DNA of 64,000 nt from Nothopassalora personata. Taxonomy: Eukaryota; Ascomycota; Dothideomycetes; Mycosphaerellales; Mycosphaerellaceae. Position 1 is the stretch's first letter. The number at the start of each line of letters is the position of its first letter. Location: positions 1,674,001-1,738,000 of the forward strand of contig CM066292.1 of assembly GCA_033816765.1 (NCBI GenBank), read 5' to 3'. Shown here piece after piece: positions 33,647-44,655 of the stretch. The translations under genes and the position numbers were made by a program. A model generated the notes under the pieces. That model did no database searches, had not been told where the DNA came from, and worked only from the letters and a program-made list of their open reading frames with translations.

Positions 33647-34578
33647 TGCCCGAGCGCTTGAACTTGAGGTGCATTTGCTGGTGGTGGGAGTTCTTGCAGA
33701 CGAGGATCAGGGTTGCGATCGCAGACTCGTTGCGGGAGAAGATTGTTGGAGCGCATGTGAGAGCCTCGACTCGTGGAGGAGCTGTGAAGGTCGTGAGCGA
33801 GCTTCGGTTGTAATTGATGACGATGTCACGAGCGGCGCGGAAGATGGTGTCACGTCTGTGTGGCTTTGCATATTGCGGTCCGATCTTCTGGTGCGCTGTC
33901 TGTGCTGCATGTCTTCTGAGTCATGAGTTGGTGGCATGTCATTTCCGGCATTGCGAGGTCCTCGCTTTCTTCTGTGCGCTGAGCTTCTGCGCTGTCGTAT
34001 GCTGATTCCTCCTGCGGCGGCGTCGTGGCACGAGCTGCCACCCGTCTTCGACCATTTCGGGTTAACGCAATGGAGGTCTCGAGCCTCTGCAAGGTGGTGT
34101 TGCTCAAGAAGGTTTGGTGTGTTAGTGTGTGTGCGACATCTTCGGAGAGAGAGGTGTAATTAGAAGTTTAAGATCAGCTCAGTGCAGGATCGCTTGTGGA
34201 TGCGGCTAGGGCGGGGAATTCCGCCGCGAAAACGGAGGTGAATGAAGTCAGCGCGTATATGCGCCACAACGGCGCTACGTTGCACTTACGTCGCACAGCC
34301 AAACCACGGATTGCAGCAACCATTTCCATTAAGCTAATGAGTGGTTGACAGAACTCTTCCGCAATGCTCTTCATGCCGGAAGTGAGTGAATGGCAAGATG
34401 ATCTGCGAGTGTATGATTAGTCATGCTTCGCGTGAATGCGGACAATAGCACTACCTCACCTTATTATGCAGGTGAGCTTTTCTCCCTTGTATATTTCTGC
34501 ATCACCAAACCATTTCAACTTACAAGTACATAATCCAATAACAGAAGAGTACTACAAGACCACCATATCAAGAGCAAA
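33647..34578. other. Intergenic, ambiguous open frames
   Basis: Open frames occur on both strands (for example 33,850-34,107 minus and 33,621-33,926 plus), and none has a domain. The last 130 bp before 34,579 look like a promoter and leader, ending in CATATCAAGAGCAAAATG, which is a good fungal start context. Confidence 0.4.
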
Positions 34579-35112
34579 ATGTCTATCATGAAGTCCGCCT
34601 CATCCGTCGAGGACCTCTCAGCAAATCCTACACCACCTATCAACGAGAACTCATCGTCCCCACGTGATGTACCATCAGTCCAGAAGCATGGCCGGGACTA
34701 TCTAGACGAAGAAGATTATCCACCACTCGGCTCAAGCTCCGACTCATCAGACACTAGCACTACGAACCAGATCAACCCAGCCAAAGAAGACGTTCGCATC
34801 GCCGCCTTGATTCGGGATAAGCCAGACCCTCGTTACGAGCACGAGGACTCTGATGAGTGTATGATGAGCGGCGGCCTAAGCGAGGACGACGATCGCTGCG
34901 AGCAAGGCCGCGATTGCATCTTTGCCAAGGCAAAGGAACACCAGGCAAAAGAGGAGCGCGCTGGCGGTGACGAGATCGAGACAAAGGCTCGAAGCAGCGA
35001 TAGTGAGGATGACGACGAGTACAGCGATGATTCGTCGAGCGGTGCCCATGGAAGCGACGACTACGATGATGGCGTTCAGTATGGCGTGGGAACACAGTGG
35101 GGATGGCTCTGA
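34579..35112 (+). CDS. Acidic, probably disordered hypothetical protein
   Basis: A single-exon 177-codon frame starting at an ATG in strong context (AGCAAAATGTC). Composition is dominated by Ser, Asp and Glu, with runs such as 'SSDSEDDDEYSDDSSSG' near the C-terminus and 'SSSDSSDTSTTNQ' near residue 55. There is no signal peptide, transmembrane segment or zinc motif. A short basic stretch 'VRIAALIRDKPDPRYEHED' near the middle is the only part with mixed composition. The protein ends 'GTQWGWL'. I do not recognise a family. Acidic low-complexity proteins of this kind are often nuclear or chromatin-associated, but that is not shown here. Confidence 0.6.
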   Translation: MSIMKSASSVEDLSANPTPPINENSSSPRDVPSVQKHGRDYLDEEDYPPLGSSSDSSDTSTTNQINPAKEDVRIAALIRDKPDPRYEHEDSDECMMSGGLSEDDDRCEQGRDCIFAKAKEHQAKEERAGGDEIETKARSSDSEDDDEYSDDSSSGAHGSDDYDDGVQYGVGTQWGWL

Positions 35113-35940
35113 TGTGTATCCAGGTCCGAGCGACGAGTAGCGGATGACCGCACGTAAGAGTAACGCGGGAGATGATGGAGACGTGCAGCGCCTTGATGCG
35201 GATATAGCTGCAGGGGTGCTTATATGTTGGACTCTCGTGGTCCGAAGCCCAATACCTGGCCCTTGATGCTTGACCCGAACTTATCAGTCTGCAAGAACAG
35301 CTCCTTCTTTTCTCCTTCTTTCTCTCGTCTCGGCACGCGTGTTGACCAACCACCATTCCCCATAAACGTTCTTGATGTGACTGCCCTCATGAATCTGCGT
35401 CTGAGTCTTCGCAGGCCTAGATCAAACTCCGAGTTGAGGAGCTCAGCGGGCCGGCAAGCGTTCGCTCTGGAAGGAGGCTCAACAGAGTATTCACATGCCT
35501 CGAAGTCGTCGCAAATTGCGGCCCATGGACTGGTCCCGAGTGTCGTCCACGTAGGAATTGTGAGCAGAGCAGGTAGCCTTGGACGAGCGGAATGATGAAT
35601 TTCAGTCACAGGACTTCATTCGGTAAACCTGTCAGATGCTTCTGCATGAAGTCGAGAGCGATGAGCGATGCCACCCCGTCAATCCTCTGTCGATAGCTGA
35701 CGCCAACCTGTTTTGACTCCATTTCGCTGTGGTGCGTGGGGTTGCTACGAAGCCAGATATCTAGCGTCTGTGGTGTATTGCTTGTCGATGGATTGAGTTG
35801 CCAGAATAAATCACAGTCACCTAAGGACCAGGTCTTCGCATCCAGAGGTGCGTCCTTATCTGCCTTGGTAGCCATATACTCCCAGTTTGGGTTAAGTCTG
35901 TTCGAGGAGCGTATAAGAAGACTCGTAGTCTTGCCATCAT
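35113..35940. other. Intergenic with weak open frames
   Basis: An 89-codon minus-strand frame at 35,606-35,875 ('LGDCDLFWQLNPSTSN') has gene-like text but no known domain, splice partner or convincing start context. It may be the remnant of a gene. Others here look like chance. Confidence 0.35.
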
Positions 35941-36561
35941 CTGGCTCAAGTAACAGAAAGACTTGGCGGGAAAGTGTTTAGTGAAATGACAGCAGCATGG
36001 TTTAACCTAAGACCAGTCCTCCTTACCACAGAACCAAAGCTCATCTTCCTCACGCGGTACACATCTCTTTTCCGGGGTTTACTGTTCTTGTATCTGGAGA
36101 TGTTTCCGATAGCTCTCGAGGATGTCCGTGTTTGGTACTCCGTCACCTCATCTTTGCCGTTCTTGCCCGAGGCAGTCTGTGTGATTCTTGCGGCCGGCTT
36201 TCTGATATCGCGAGTACTAGTTGATCAGTCCCGAAGCTCACGAGATGCATCCCTGGACCGGCGTACAATTATGATTTTGCGCGGCCTTCTCCTTCCTGTT
36301 GGCTTGTTCTGGTCTGCTTGGACCAGCGACCCTTCCGTTACAGGGGTGCCGCAGGTGGTCTCGATTGCGGCCACGGCCATTGGCCTTTTTCTGGTGTCTG
36401 CTTCGGCCATGGATTACATTGAAGATGGCCATCCGGATGTCGTCAACAGCGTCATTGCAGGAAATACGACCATCCGCGCCATCTTCGGAGCTGGCTTTCC
36501 GCTGACCGCACAGCCGTTCTATGGGCAAAAATTATCTTCAATGCCAGCACATTGGGGGTAG
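35941..36561 (+). pseudogene. C-terminal part of an MFS (DHA1-like) transporter
   Basis: An open frame of about 200 codons matches the second half of fungal DHA1-type drug/polyamine MFS proteins. The cytosolic entry 'LRPVLLTTEPKLIFLTRYT' leads into transmembrane text 'GLLFLYLEMFPIALEDV'. Then come 'LLLPVGLFWSAWTSDPS', the loop 'MDYIEDGHPDVVNSVIAGNT' and 'AIFGAGFPLTAQPFYG', ending 'MPAHWG' where full-length proteins continue with a last helix. There is no ATG at the head (the frame can start only from GTG at 35,974 or an upstream exon). The six N-terminal helices are absent from the preceding kilobase. The RIPped block begins about 40 bp after the stop, so the gene was probably truncated at the transposon boundary. 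Confidence 0.75.
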
Positions 36562-36892
36562 GTTATCTTCGTTGCCAGGCTTATCTTCACTGCCCTAGCC
36601 GGCTTCTCCGAGCGTGTCGCGACACTAAGACGCACCTTAGTGTATTAATTCAACTATACGCTCGATTAATACGCTTTTTGGATTATTATATCGCGGACGC
36701 GTATACGACATAGGAATAATTGTGTTTTTGATATATAGTGTAGTTGTTATAATGTAGTTAATAAGATTAAGATTAAGCTAGTACTACGTGTTACGCTTAA
36801 AGGCCTTTACGTACTCGTAGGCCTCGACGCTCTATTTCTTAATCTTAGTAAGACTACGCTTAGATGTCGTATCTAAAGAGGCTCTAGCTATA
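36562..36892 (-). pseudogene. RIPped fragment flanking element D (left)
   Basis: AT-rich and CA/TG-poor. Read on the minus strand through TAA/TAG stops it gives continuous protein-like text ('ARASLDTTSKRSLTKIKK', 'YNNPKSVLIERIVELIH'). A similar degenerate minus-strand frame resumes on the other side of element D (43,717-44,060). The family is unknown. Confidence 0.35.
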
Positions 36893-37253
36893 TGTTACGG
36901 AAAAATTCCTATAGACCCTAGAATTATAATAACGAGACGAGCACGTAACTTATCCTACCTAAGCGCTTAGACTTAGGGCAATTAGACTGCTTATACTTAG
37001 ACTAATTAGACTACTTATACTTAGAATAATTAGACTAATTACCGAGATCTACGAATCTCCTTTATATTTAGGAACGCTAAGAATCCCTTATAGTTTCGAT
37101 ACGTTTAACTTATGTTACTATCTTACTGATTGGAATACAACTCTTACTCTAATTATTTATCTTCGCTTAGCTTACTTTAGCCTCTCTAAAGAATACCGCC
37201 ACGTAACTTAAATTATCTCTCTTTTAAGACTAGCCCTAGAACGAGATATAACA
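36893..37253 (+). repeat. 5' LTR of element D (mosaic)
   Basis: 361 bp, from TGTTACGG to TATAACA. Positions 36,893-37,055 match the C-family LTR at 15,473, including GCGCTTAGACTTAGGG and the TTAGACTA repeats. The part from about 37,056 matches the 3' LTR of D at 43,521-43,716. Confidence 0.85.
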
Positions 37254-40200
37254 CTTTAAACGCCCTTAGGATAAGCGCTACTTAAGTAGCTAGTAGGGGG
37301 ATACCCGCCCCTAGCGAAGTAGGAAGCATCCGCCGTACGCTACTACGATAGACTACTACGAAGGACGATAAGTCCAATAACGATAACGAGCCTACTCTAA
37401 GGAAGAACGACGTTAAGGCTACTAAGCCTAACCTCTTCTATAGAGATAGGGCTAAGTTCGACGATTAGGTTAATTAGATAGATATATACCTTATGTTTAA
37501 CCTAGTCGATACCGATAAAAGAACTATCTTCGCTATTACGTTCCTTTACGGAAGCGCGTAGAACTAGATTAAACCTTACCTTAAGGAATACCTTAACGGT
37601 ATAGGACGACTAGACCCTACCGGAATATTTAGGAACTATACCCTTTTTAAAGATAAGATAAAGTTAATCTTTAGAACCTCGAACGAAGTCTAATAGGCTA
37701 TACAAATTATTTAACACTTAAAGTAGAAGACGTCTACTTTAGAGTATGCCGCTAAATTCAAAGAATACGGATAGATTACTAGATAGGACTAGACGGCGTT
37801 AATAACTATGTTCCGACGTAGACTTAAGGACTCCGTTAAGGACGAGTTAATAAGACACGGGGGATAGATTACTAACCTCGAAGAGCTAATAAAGGCGTCG
37901 ATTAACATCGATAACTAGCTCTAGGAACGATACTAGGAAAAGAAATACGACTCTAAAGTAGGAGGTATAGTAGGATACGCTCCGGATCGTAGACCCTTAG
38001 GAGGATACGTTACGAAGGGAGAATTCTTACGATAAAGCTAGCCCTACTATAGACTATAGCTAATGGAACTAGACGTTACCTAACGAGGACGGAGGATCGA
38101 CAAGAGTAGGGGCTACGAAAAGCCCTTTAAAGGAAAAGGAAAGCTTATATACTATACCTATAGTAAGGAAGGCTATATAGCGCGGGATTACCGCGGTAAA
38201 AATATAGTGCGCCGCGAGCAATTTAATATAATATAACCGGAGGTAGACAAATCTAGGAGTAGTATTAGACCCCGACAATTTGACTATACCTAGAGAGTAG
38301 AGGAGAAGGATAGTAACCGGGTTATAACGCCTCTCCTAGACCCCTTATAAGGACGAGGAGGATACTATGTTCGATAATATACACTACTACTAAATGCCTA
38401 ACAATTAAAGACTATTAGACTATTTAGTATAATAGTACGGGAAGTTAACTATAAAGCCGAGAAAGAATCTCGATACGGTTACGGAAGCCTTTATTAGCGA
38501 TTCTATTACTAGGACTCGTGTTAAACCTACTATAACGCTAAGTTAGGCGTAGGGTCCTAGCTACGATAACTAGTAGGAACCCTAGGAGCTTAACACGGAC
38601 GAAATAAGCTCTAGGAAGTAGATATAGACGAATCTTACCTCGATAATAATAATAAAGAAAACTAGGATCTAGAATAGAATAGACGCTAGTTACTAGTACT
38701 AGAATAATAAATAAACGAACTAGACACTATCGAAGAAGATTACGTACCGGAAGAGTTAAGCGAGGACTTATCCGAAGAAGAAGAGAGCGATACGGACGAC
38801 GAAAACGAAGTATATACGTTTACGGTAGACGCGCTAAGGAAACTCTATAAGTTAATTATCTACCTCTAACGAAGGTACGAAGAATTCCTACTAAAGTTCT
38901 TAGGGAAACAATACCTAAACCCTAATAAATTCGATAAGACACTCGATATAATAAGGGGCATAGTATAGGGCTACCTAATTATAAATAACACTAAGCACTT
39001 AGCTAAGGCAGTTATCGAACAACTACCTATAGGAAGCTAAATAATAGATACTAGGTACTTAATACCGGTAGGAATTTTCGTCTTAAACGAACTACGAATA
39101 GTAGTATAGTACGTACGGGCTCTCTACTTAGAATCGTAGAAGATCTAGGAACGTAATAGATTATAAGTATAGACATAGGGTAACGGGCTATAGTATTACG
39201 GACACGTTTATTCGCTACGAATAATAAGGGTTTATATAGGCTACGAGGTAGTAGGACTAAGGCTAAATAACTTAGAATTAGGACTAAGGCTAAGCAACTT
39301 AGATTAGCTACGCTAAGACATAGTACTATATAGACGACGCTCTTTTATAAGTAGATAGGAGCCTCGTAGTTAACTTATTTTAAGTATACACTATATACTA
39401 TTTAGGACTACTACCTTTCTAACGAGAGAGAGACATCCCTATAAAGATCTAAGCCTAGTTAGGATAACGTATAGCGGTTCCTAACATATAGGTTCTAGCC
39501 GAAGCCTCTAGGTACGAAGTATAGCAAACTATATACTATTCGGAAAAAGGATTAGCTCCCTAGGAATAAGCAACTAAAGGGAGTTATATAATACTTAGGC
39601 TTACGTATTAATACTAAACATAGTTTTCTAGATATAAGCAATCGTTAACGGACATAGGACTAGTGTTATAATCGACTTAGGAGTAGCGGGGAATTTTATC
39701 TCCGAGTCTTTCGTAAGAAGAAACGGGTTCGCTACCCTAAAGAAGAAATAGGGTTACGAGTTAATCGCCGTAGACGGATTATTGTTACCTAGTATAGAAT
39801 AGGAGACGATACTATCACTACTAGCTATCTAATAGTACTACGAGAATATTACCTTAGATGTTACTAATATAGCTAGTTATAACATAGTATTAGGTATACC
39901 TTAGTTAAGAAAGCATAACCTAGTAATCGACTAGAAAAGAGGAGTGCTTATATTTAGGGAATACGATCGTATTATTAACATTTAGCCTACGTATCGATAG
40001 CGAACGATAGTAGATAAGGTAAGGAAACAGCTTAATATATTCGAGCTTACGCTAACTAGAAGGATAGAAGAACCACCTTCGACCGGGATAGACACTAGCG
40101 TAGGGCCGCCGGGTTACGAAGTTACTAGTAGTAATAGAAGTAACGCACTATCGAAGGATACTAATATCTTAGAGTTAAGTATTCCTAAGGAGTATCGTAA

Positions 40201-43200
40201 GTAGTCGCGACTCTTTAAAGAGGAAAGAGGTAAAACCGCCTTACCTAAGTACCGCCTATAGAATTATAAGATTAACATTTAGCTAGGGAAAGAGCCTCTA
40301 TAGGGACCGCTATATTAAATGTCTAAGAAAGAGCTATAGACCCTACGAGAATAGCTAAAGGAGAAGCTAGCTAAGGGGTAGATAAGGAAATCTACCTCTA
40401 GTATAGGAGCTCTATATATATTTATTCTAAAAACAAACCGGAAGTTACGACTCGTATAAGACTATAGGAAGTTAAACGAGATTACGATTAAGAACTAATA
40501 CCCGCTACCTAATATTAAAGAAGTATAAGATAGATTAACCGGATTAGACTAGTATACGAAGATTAACCTACGAGATGCCTTCTACGCTATACGTATAGTA
40601 AAAGGAGAAGAATAGAAAACCGCTTTTAGAACGAGATACGGACTTTACGAATTCTTAGTTATACTAATAGGATTAGCTAACGTACCGGCATCCTACTAGG
40701 ACCTTATTAACGAAACACTTAGAGACCTACTCGACGTATGCGTTATCGCCTATATAGACGATATACTAGTCTATACAAAAGGAGCCCTATAGAAACATAT
40801 AAAATAAGTCTAGGACGTCTTTAAATAACTTATATAGTTAGGGTTTAAGATAGCACCCGAGAAATACGAATTCTATAAGAAAGAAGTTAAATTCTTAGGC
40901 TTTATTATTAGTACGATAGGGATAAAAATCGACCCTACGAAGACATAGTTAATTAGAGAATAGCTAGAACTAAAAATAGTTAAGGACGTATAATTATTTC
41001 TTAGACTCGCTAATTATAACCGGAAATTCATTAAGGACTATTTAAAGACAGTAGCACTAATAACGATACTTACGAGAAAAGACGTTACCTAGAAATAGGG
41101 AAAGGAACAAATTAAAGCGTTCGAGAAACTTAAAGAACAATACGCTTTAGCCCCTACGCTTTAACTATTCGATAGTAGTAAGGAAGTCTATATTAAGATA
41201 GATACGTCTAATATAGTAATAGGCGCGTGTCTAATATAGACACACGATAGGAAAAGACACCTAGTAGCCTATTACTCGGAGAAAATAACTATAGCGGAAT
41301 AGAACTACGACATCTATAATAAAGAGCTTCTAGCTATTGTTACTACTATATAACATTAGAGAGTATATGTCGAGGGCCTACTGAAGTTAACGATTCTTTC
41401 TAATTATAAGAATCTTACGTACTTTACGACGATAAAAGAACTTACCCGAAGGTAAGCCCGCTAGTCGGAGCTACTAGGACAATATAAGTTTGAGATTAAA
41501 TATACTCTAGGAAAAGAGAATAGCCGCGTAGACGCGCTAAGCCGAAGAAGCGACTATATAGAAGGAAAAGAACTAGTATAACATAAGATACTAAAGACAA
41601 ACCCCGACGGAAGCCTTAGTATAAACATAAGAGAATTTAATAATATCGTACGGATATTAGGTAATAAGAACGAGCAATTCCCTATATCGTAAGGAAAATA
41701 CTAAGTACCGAAGGATCGAGAAGAAGAGTATATACGATAACATTACGGCGGACTAACTTATAGACATCCTAGAACATTAAAGACAATAGACCTAATATAG
41801 CGTAGCTTCTTATTCCTATAGATAAGATAAAAGGTGCTACGCTATATTAAACAATACGTATACTATTAATGAAATAAGGCTATAAGATATATAAAATACA
41901 ATTACTTATAGTTTAGGACACTACTTACAAAACTATAGGACGAAGTTATAATAGACTTTATTACGAAACTCCTACTATTAAGATATTAAGTTACGAGATA
42001 ACTATACAACATAATACTAGTTATAGTTAATAGACTTACGAAATACGTATACTTTATTCCTATATTAGAAACATATAATATAGAGTAACTCGGATACCTT
42101 ATACTAGATAGACTTATCTAATACTACGGAGTCCCTTAAGCGTTTATAACGGATAGAGATAAGCTATTTATATTAAACTATTAGAAAACGCTTGTAGGAA
42201 CGATCGGAATTAAGCATAAGCTATTAATAGTATATTATCTAGAGATAGAGGGATAAACTAAGAGGATAAATTAAACACTAGAACAATACCTACGGTACTA
42301 CGTTAACTACGTATAAGACAACTAGGTTTTATTACTACTAATAGCGTAGATCGTACTAAACAACTATAAATTAGAGACAACTTTAACGATACTATTCTAT
42401 ACGAACTTTAGTAAAGATCCTAACCTATTTAGAACGCCTAGATCCTACCTATAAGCCGAAAGAGTAATTGTAACGACGGATACTCTTAGGGAAGTATACA
42501 AAGAAATACGTAAGGCGATCGAAGATATATAATAAAAACTATCTTAATAACGGTAAGATACGAGAAAAATAGCACCTTAGCTAAAAGAGGGGGATAAGGT
42601 CTATTTCCTTATAAAAAATTTAAGAGTAAGAAGATAGACTAAGAAGCTAGATTACGTAAAGGTCGGACTATTTTCTATCGATAGAGTTATAGGACTAGTT
42701 AACTACCGCCTACGACTACTACCCGACGCTAAAATCTATCTAATCTTCTATATCTCTAAGCTAGAACCTGCGGACGCTAGAACACCTTACTAAGAAAGCT
42801 TCTATTTTGAGCTAGAAGTAGAAAACGAATTCGAAGTTAAAAAGATCCTAGATAAGAAAGGTTAGCGATATCTTATTAAGTAGAAAGAATACGACGAATC
42901 GGAAAATACCTAGGAACTAGAAAAGAACCTATAAAATTATTAATAAAAGATCTAGGAATATAAGAAAGAAAAACACGTACCTAAGAACTAGAGGGACTAG
43001 GATCCGAGGAAGATGCAATAGCCTCCTCTAAAGTAGGGTAGGCCTAGAGAGCATTATCCGGAATTAGCAACAACTCCTCCTACGAAGAAATCGACATTTA
43101 GAAGACCGCTTCTAATTCTTTAGGAGTACCCTCGGGAACGAGAAGACACGACGAAGGGGTAGAAAGCGCTTCGATACCTAACGCTTAACGTTCTCGACGC

Positions 43201-43296
43201 TCTTAACGAGTTAGCGGCTCTTTACTTATAGTACGACAAAAACAGACATACCGAGAAAATTAAGACTCGGGACGAGCTTAGCTAAGAGGGGGATAG

Positions 43297-43716
43297 TGTT
43301 ACGGTTTTAAAGAACGAGAAAGAAAGAGTCCCGTAAGATACGTGCTAGGAATATAGAAACTAGAAGACAAGGTCTAATTGCTTAAACCTCTAACGAGATT
43401 AGGTTACGTACGCGACCGTAGCGAACCTACATAGTCGAACACGTAAGGCTAGGCGACTAGATAACTAGACAACCGGTCGACTAGTCGAACAGTCAACTAT
43501 AGAGCTAAGACATAGCAATGTCTCCTTTGTATTTAGGAACGCTAGAAACCCTTATGGTTTTAATACGTTTAACTTATGTTACTATCTTACTAATTAGAAT
43601 ACACTCTTATCCTAATTATTTATCTTCGCTTAGCTTACTCTAGCCTCTCTAAAGAATACCGCTACGTAACTTAACTTATCTCTCTTTTAAGACTAGCCCT
43701 AGAACGAGATATAATA
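43297..43716 (+). repeat. 3' LTR of element D
   Basis: About 420 bp, from TGTTACGG to TATAATA, directly after a polypurine tract. Its 3' 196 bp match the 5' LTR of D. Its 5' half (43,305-43,520, with GGCGACTAGATAACTAGACA-type repeats) is unrelated to the 5' half of that LTR. Confidence 0.85.
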
Positions 43717-44100
43717 ATTAGTCTTAGTAGTTATATCTATAAGCTTAGGTAGCTTTGTCGTTAGGGTAAATATATAGGTAATAGGCTACCTAAAGGAAGA
43801 GCCTAATCTAGTATAGGTATATTCGTTATTTATAGACCTAATATAGGCTCTAAACTTATTTATAAAGGCTCTAATTAAGAAGGGGTAGTTGTCGCTACTC
43901 CTATACCCTATAAAGCGACGCGTAGTGTCTATTTTCCAAAAGTTAATAAGCTAGCCTTCTACTACTACTAGTGACTTCGCTACTATCTTAACCTTATTAA
44001 GGCTAGAAAAGAGTGCTCTAACCTTTAGCTCTTAAACACTATCCGCGGCTATTATTCTAATAGCTTCTTTATTAGGCAATAGGCCTTAAACATCGGCGAT
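43717..44100 (-). pseudogene. RIPped fragment flanking element D (right)
   Basis: Read on the minus strand with stops ignored this gives coherent protein-like text ('NKVKIVAKSLVVVEG', 'LINFWKIDTTRRFIGYR'), then ends at the D element boundary. Family unknown. CA/TG returns to normal from about 44,080. Confidence 0.35.
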
Positions 44101-44204
44101 ACCGTCCATCGTATAGGGCGTGCGAAATAGGTGTTATAGTAGGTTGTAATACGATAGTCGAGGAGATATTCGAAGGGCGATTTGGAGAGGTGTAAGATCC
44201 AAGA

Positions 44205-44228
44205 AACAACAACAACAACAACAACAAC
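44205..44228. repeat. AAC microsatellite, 8 units
   Basis: Eight AAC units lie in the transition between the RIPped block and the second gene island. From 44,230 to 44,655 no gene is supported. Confidence 0.9.
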
Positions 44229-44655
44229 ACTACGACACGTAGATGCGCGTGCAATATGGTGTTGAAGATGACAGCTGGCAGTAAAGATAAGCCTAGCAAT
44301 GTAGATAATGTAGGGGTGTTGTGCTAGCATTGAAGATAAATTCGGTTCTATGGGAGACTAGAAGTACCTTGGGCGACAACTGTCCTCAGCTGTATATGTA
44401 CGTTGATGATTCCAGCACCAATGCTCTTTGCCTACCAGCAAAGGAAGACGGTCGACGCAAGCAAAACAAACAATGTTTAGCACACCTCACTGTTCGAGGA
44501 GCAAGGAGCCTGCACAGTATCTATCATCGTTGGGTGTATGAGAGTCTATCATCCATTCATCCAAAGCGGAAGCGCGTACGCACACCGTGTTCTCAAAAGT
44601 TGCACATGCAACAAGGGTACATTGGGTATCACATATTCCCATCACACGATCTCAT

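Larger units (their letters stand above)
36893..43716 (+). mobile_element. RIP-inactivated full-length Ty3/gypsy element D
   Basis: The element has LTRs at both ends and a gag-pol body in plus orientation. Gag spans about 37,380-38,280, with 'LFYRDRAKFDD' and a decayed CCHC knuckle 'YTYSKEGYIARDYRGK' at about 38,150-38,200. Protease lies around 39,600-39,720. Reverse transcriptase lies at about 40,430-41,010 with the intact catalytic phrase 'VIAYIDDILVYTKG' at about 40,743-40,784. RNase H lies at about 41,170-41,560 ('VYIKIDTSNIVIGACLI', 'GKENSRVDALSRRSDY'). The integrase region is about 41,700-42,500 and a chromo-like tail about 42,690-42,930. The polypurine tract AGAGGGGGATAG ends at 43,296. 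Many Gln/Trp positions are TAA/TAG, so the copy is dead. Fragment B is a close relative. Confidence 0.92.

Noticed and set aside
34772..35356. 194-codon minus-strand frame opposite the acidic protein
   Set aside because: It is antisense to a better-supported ORF. Its Arg/His-rich text is the mirror of Ser/Asp codons.
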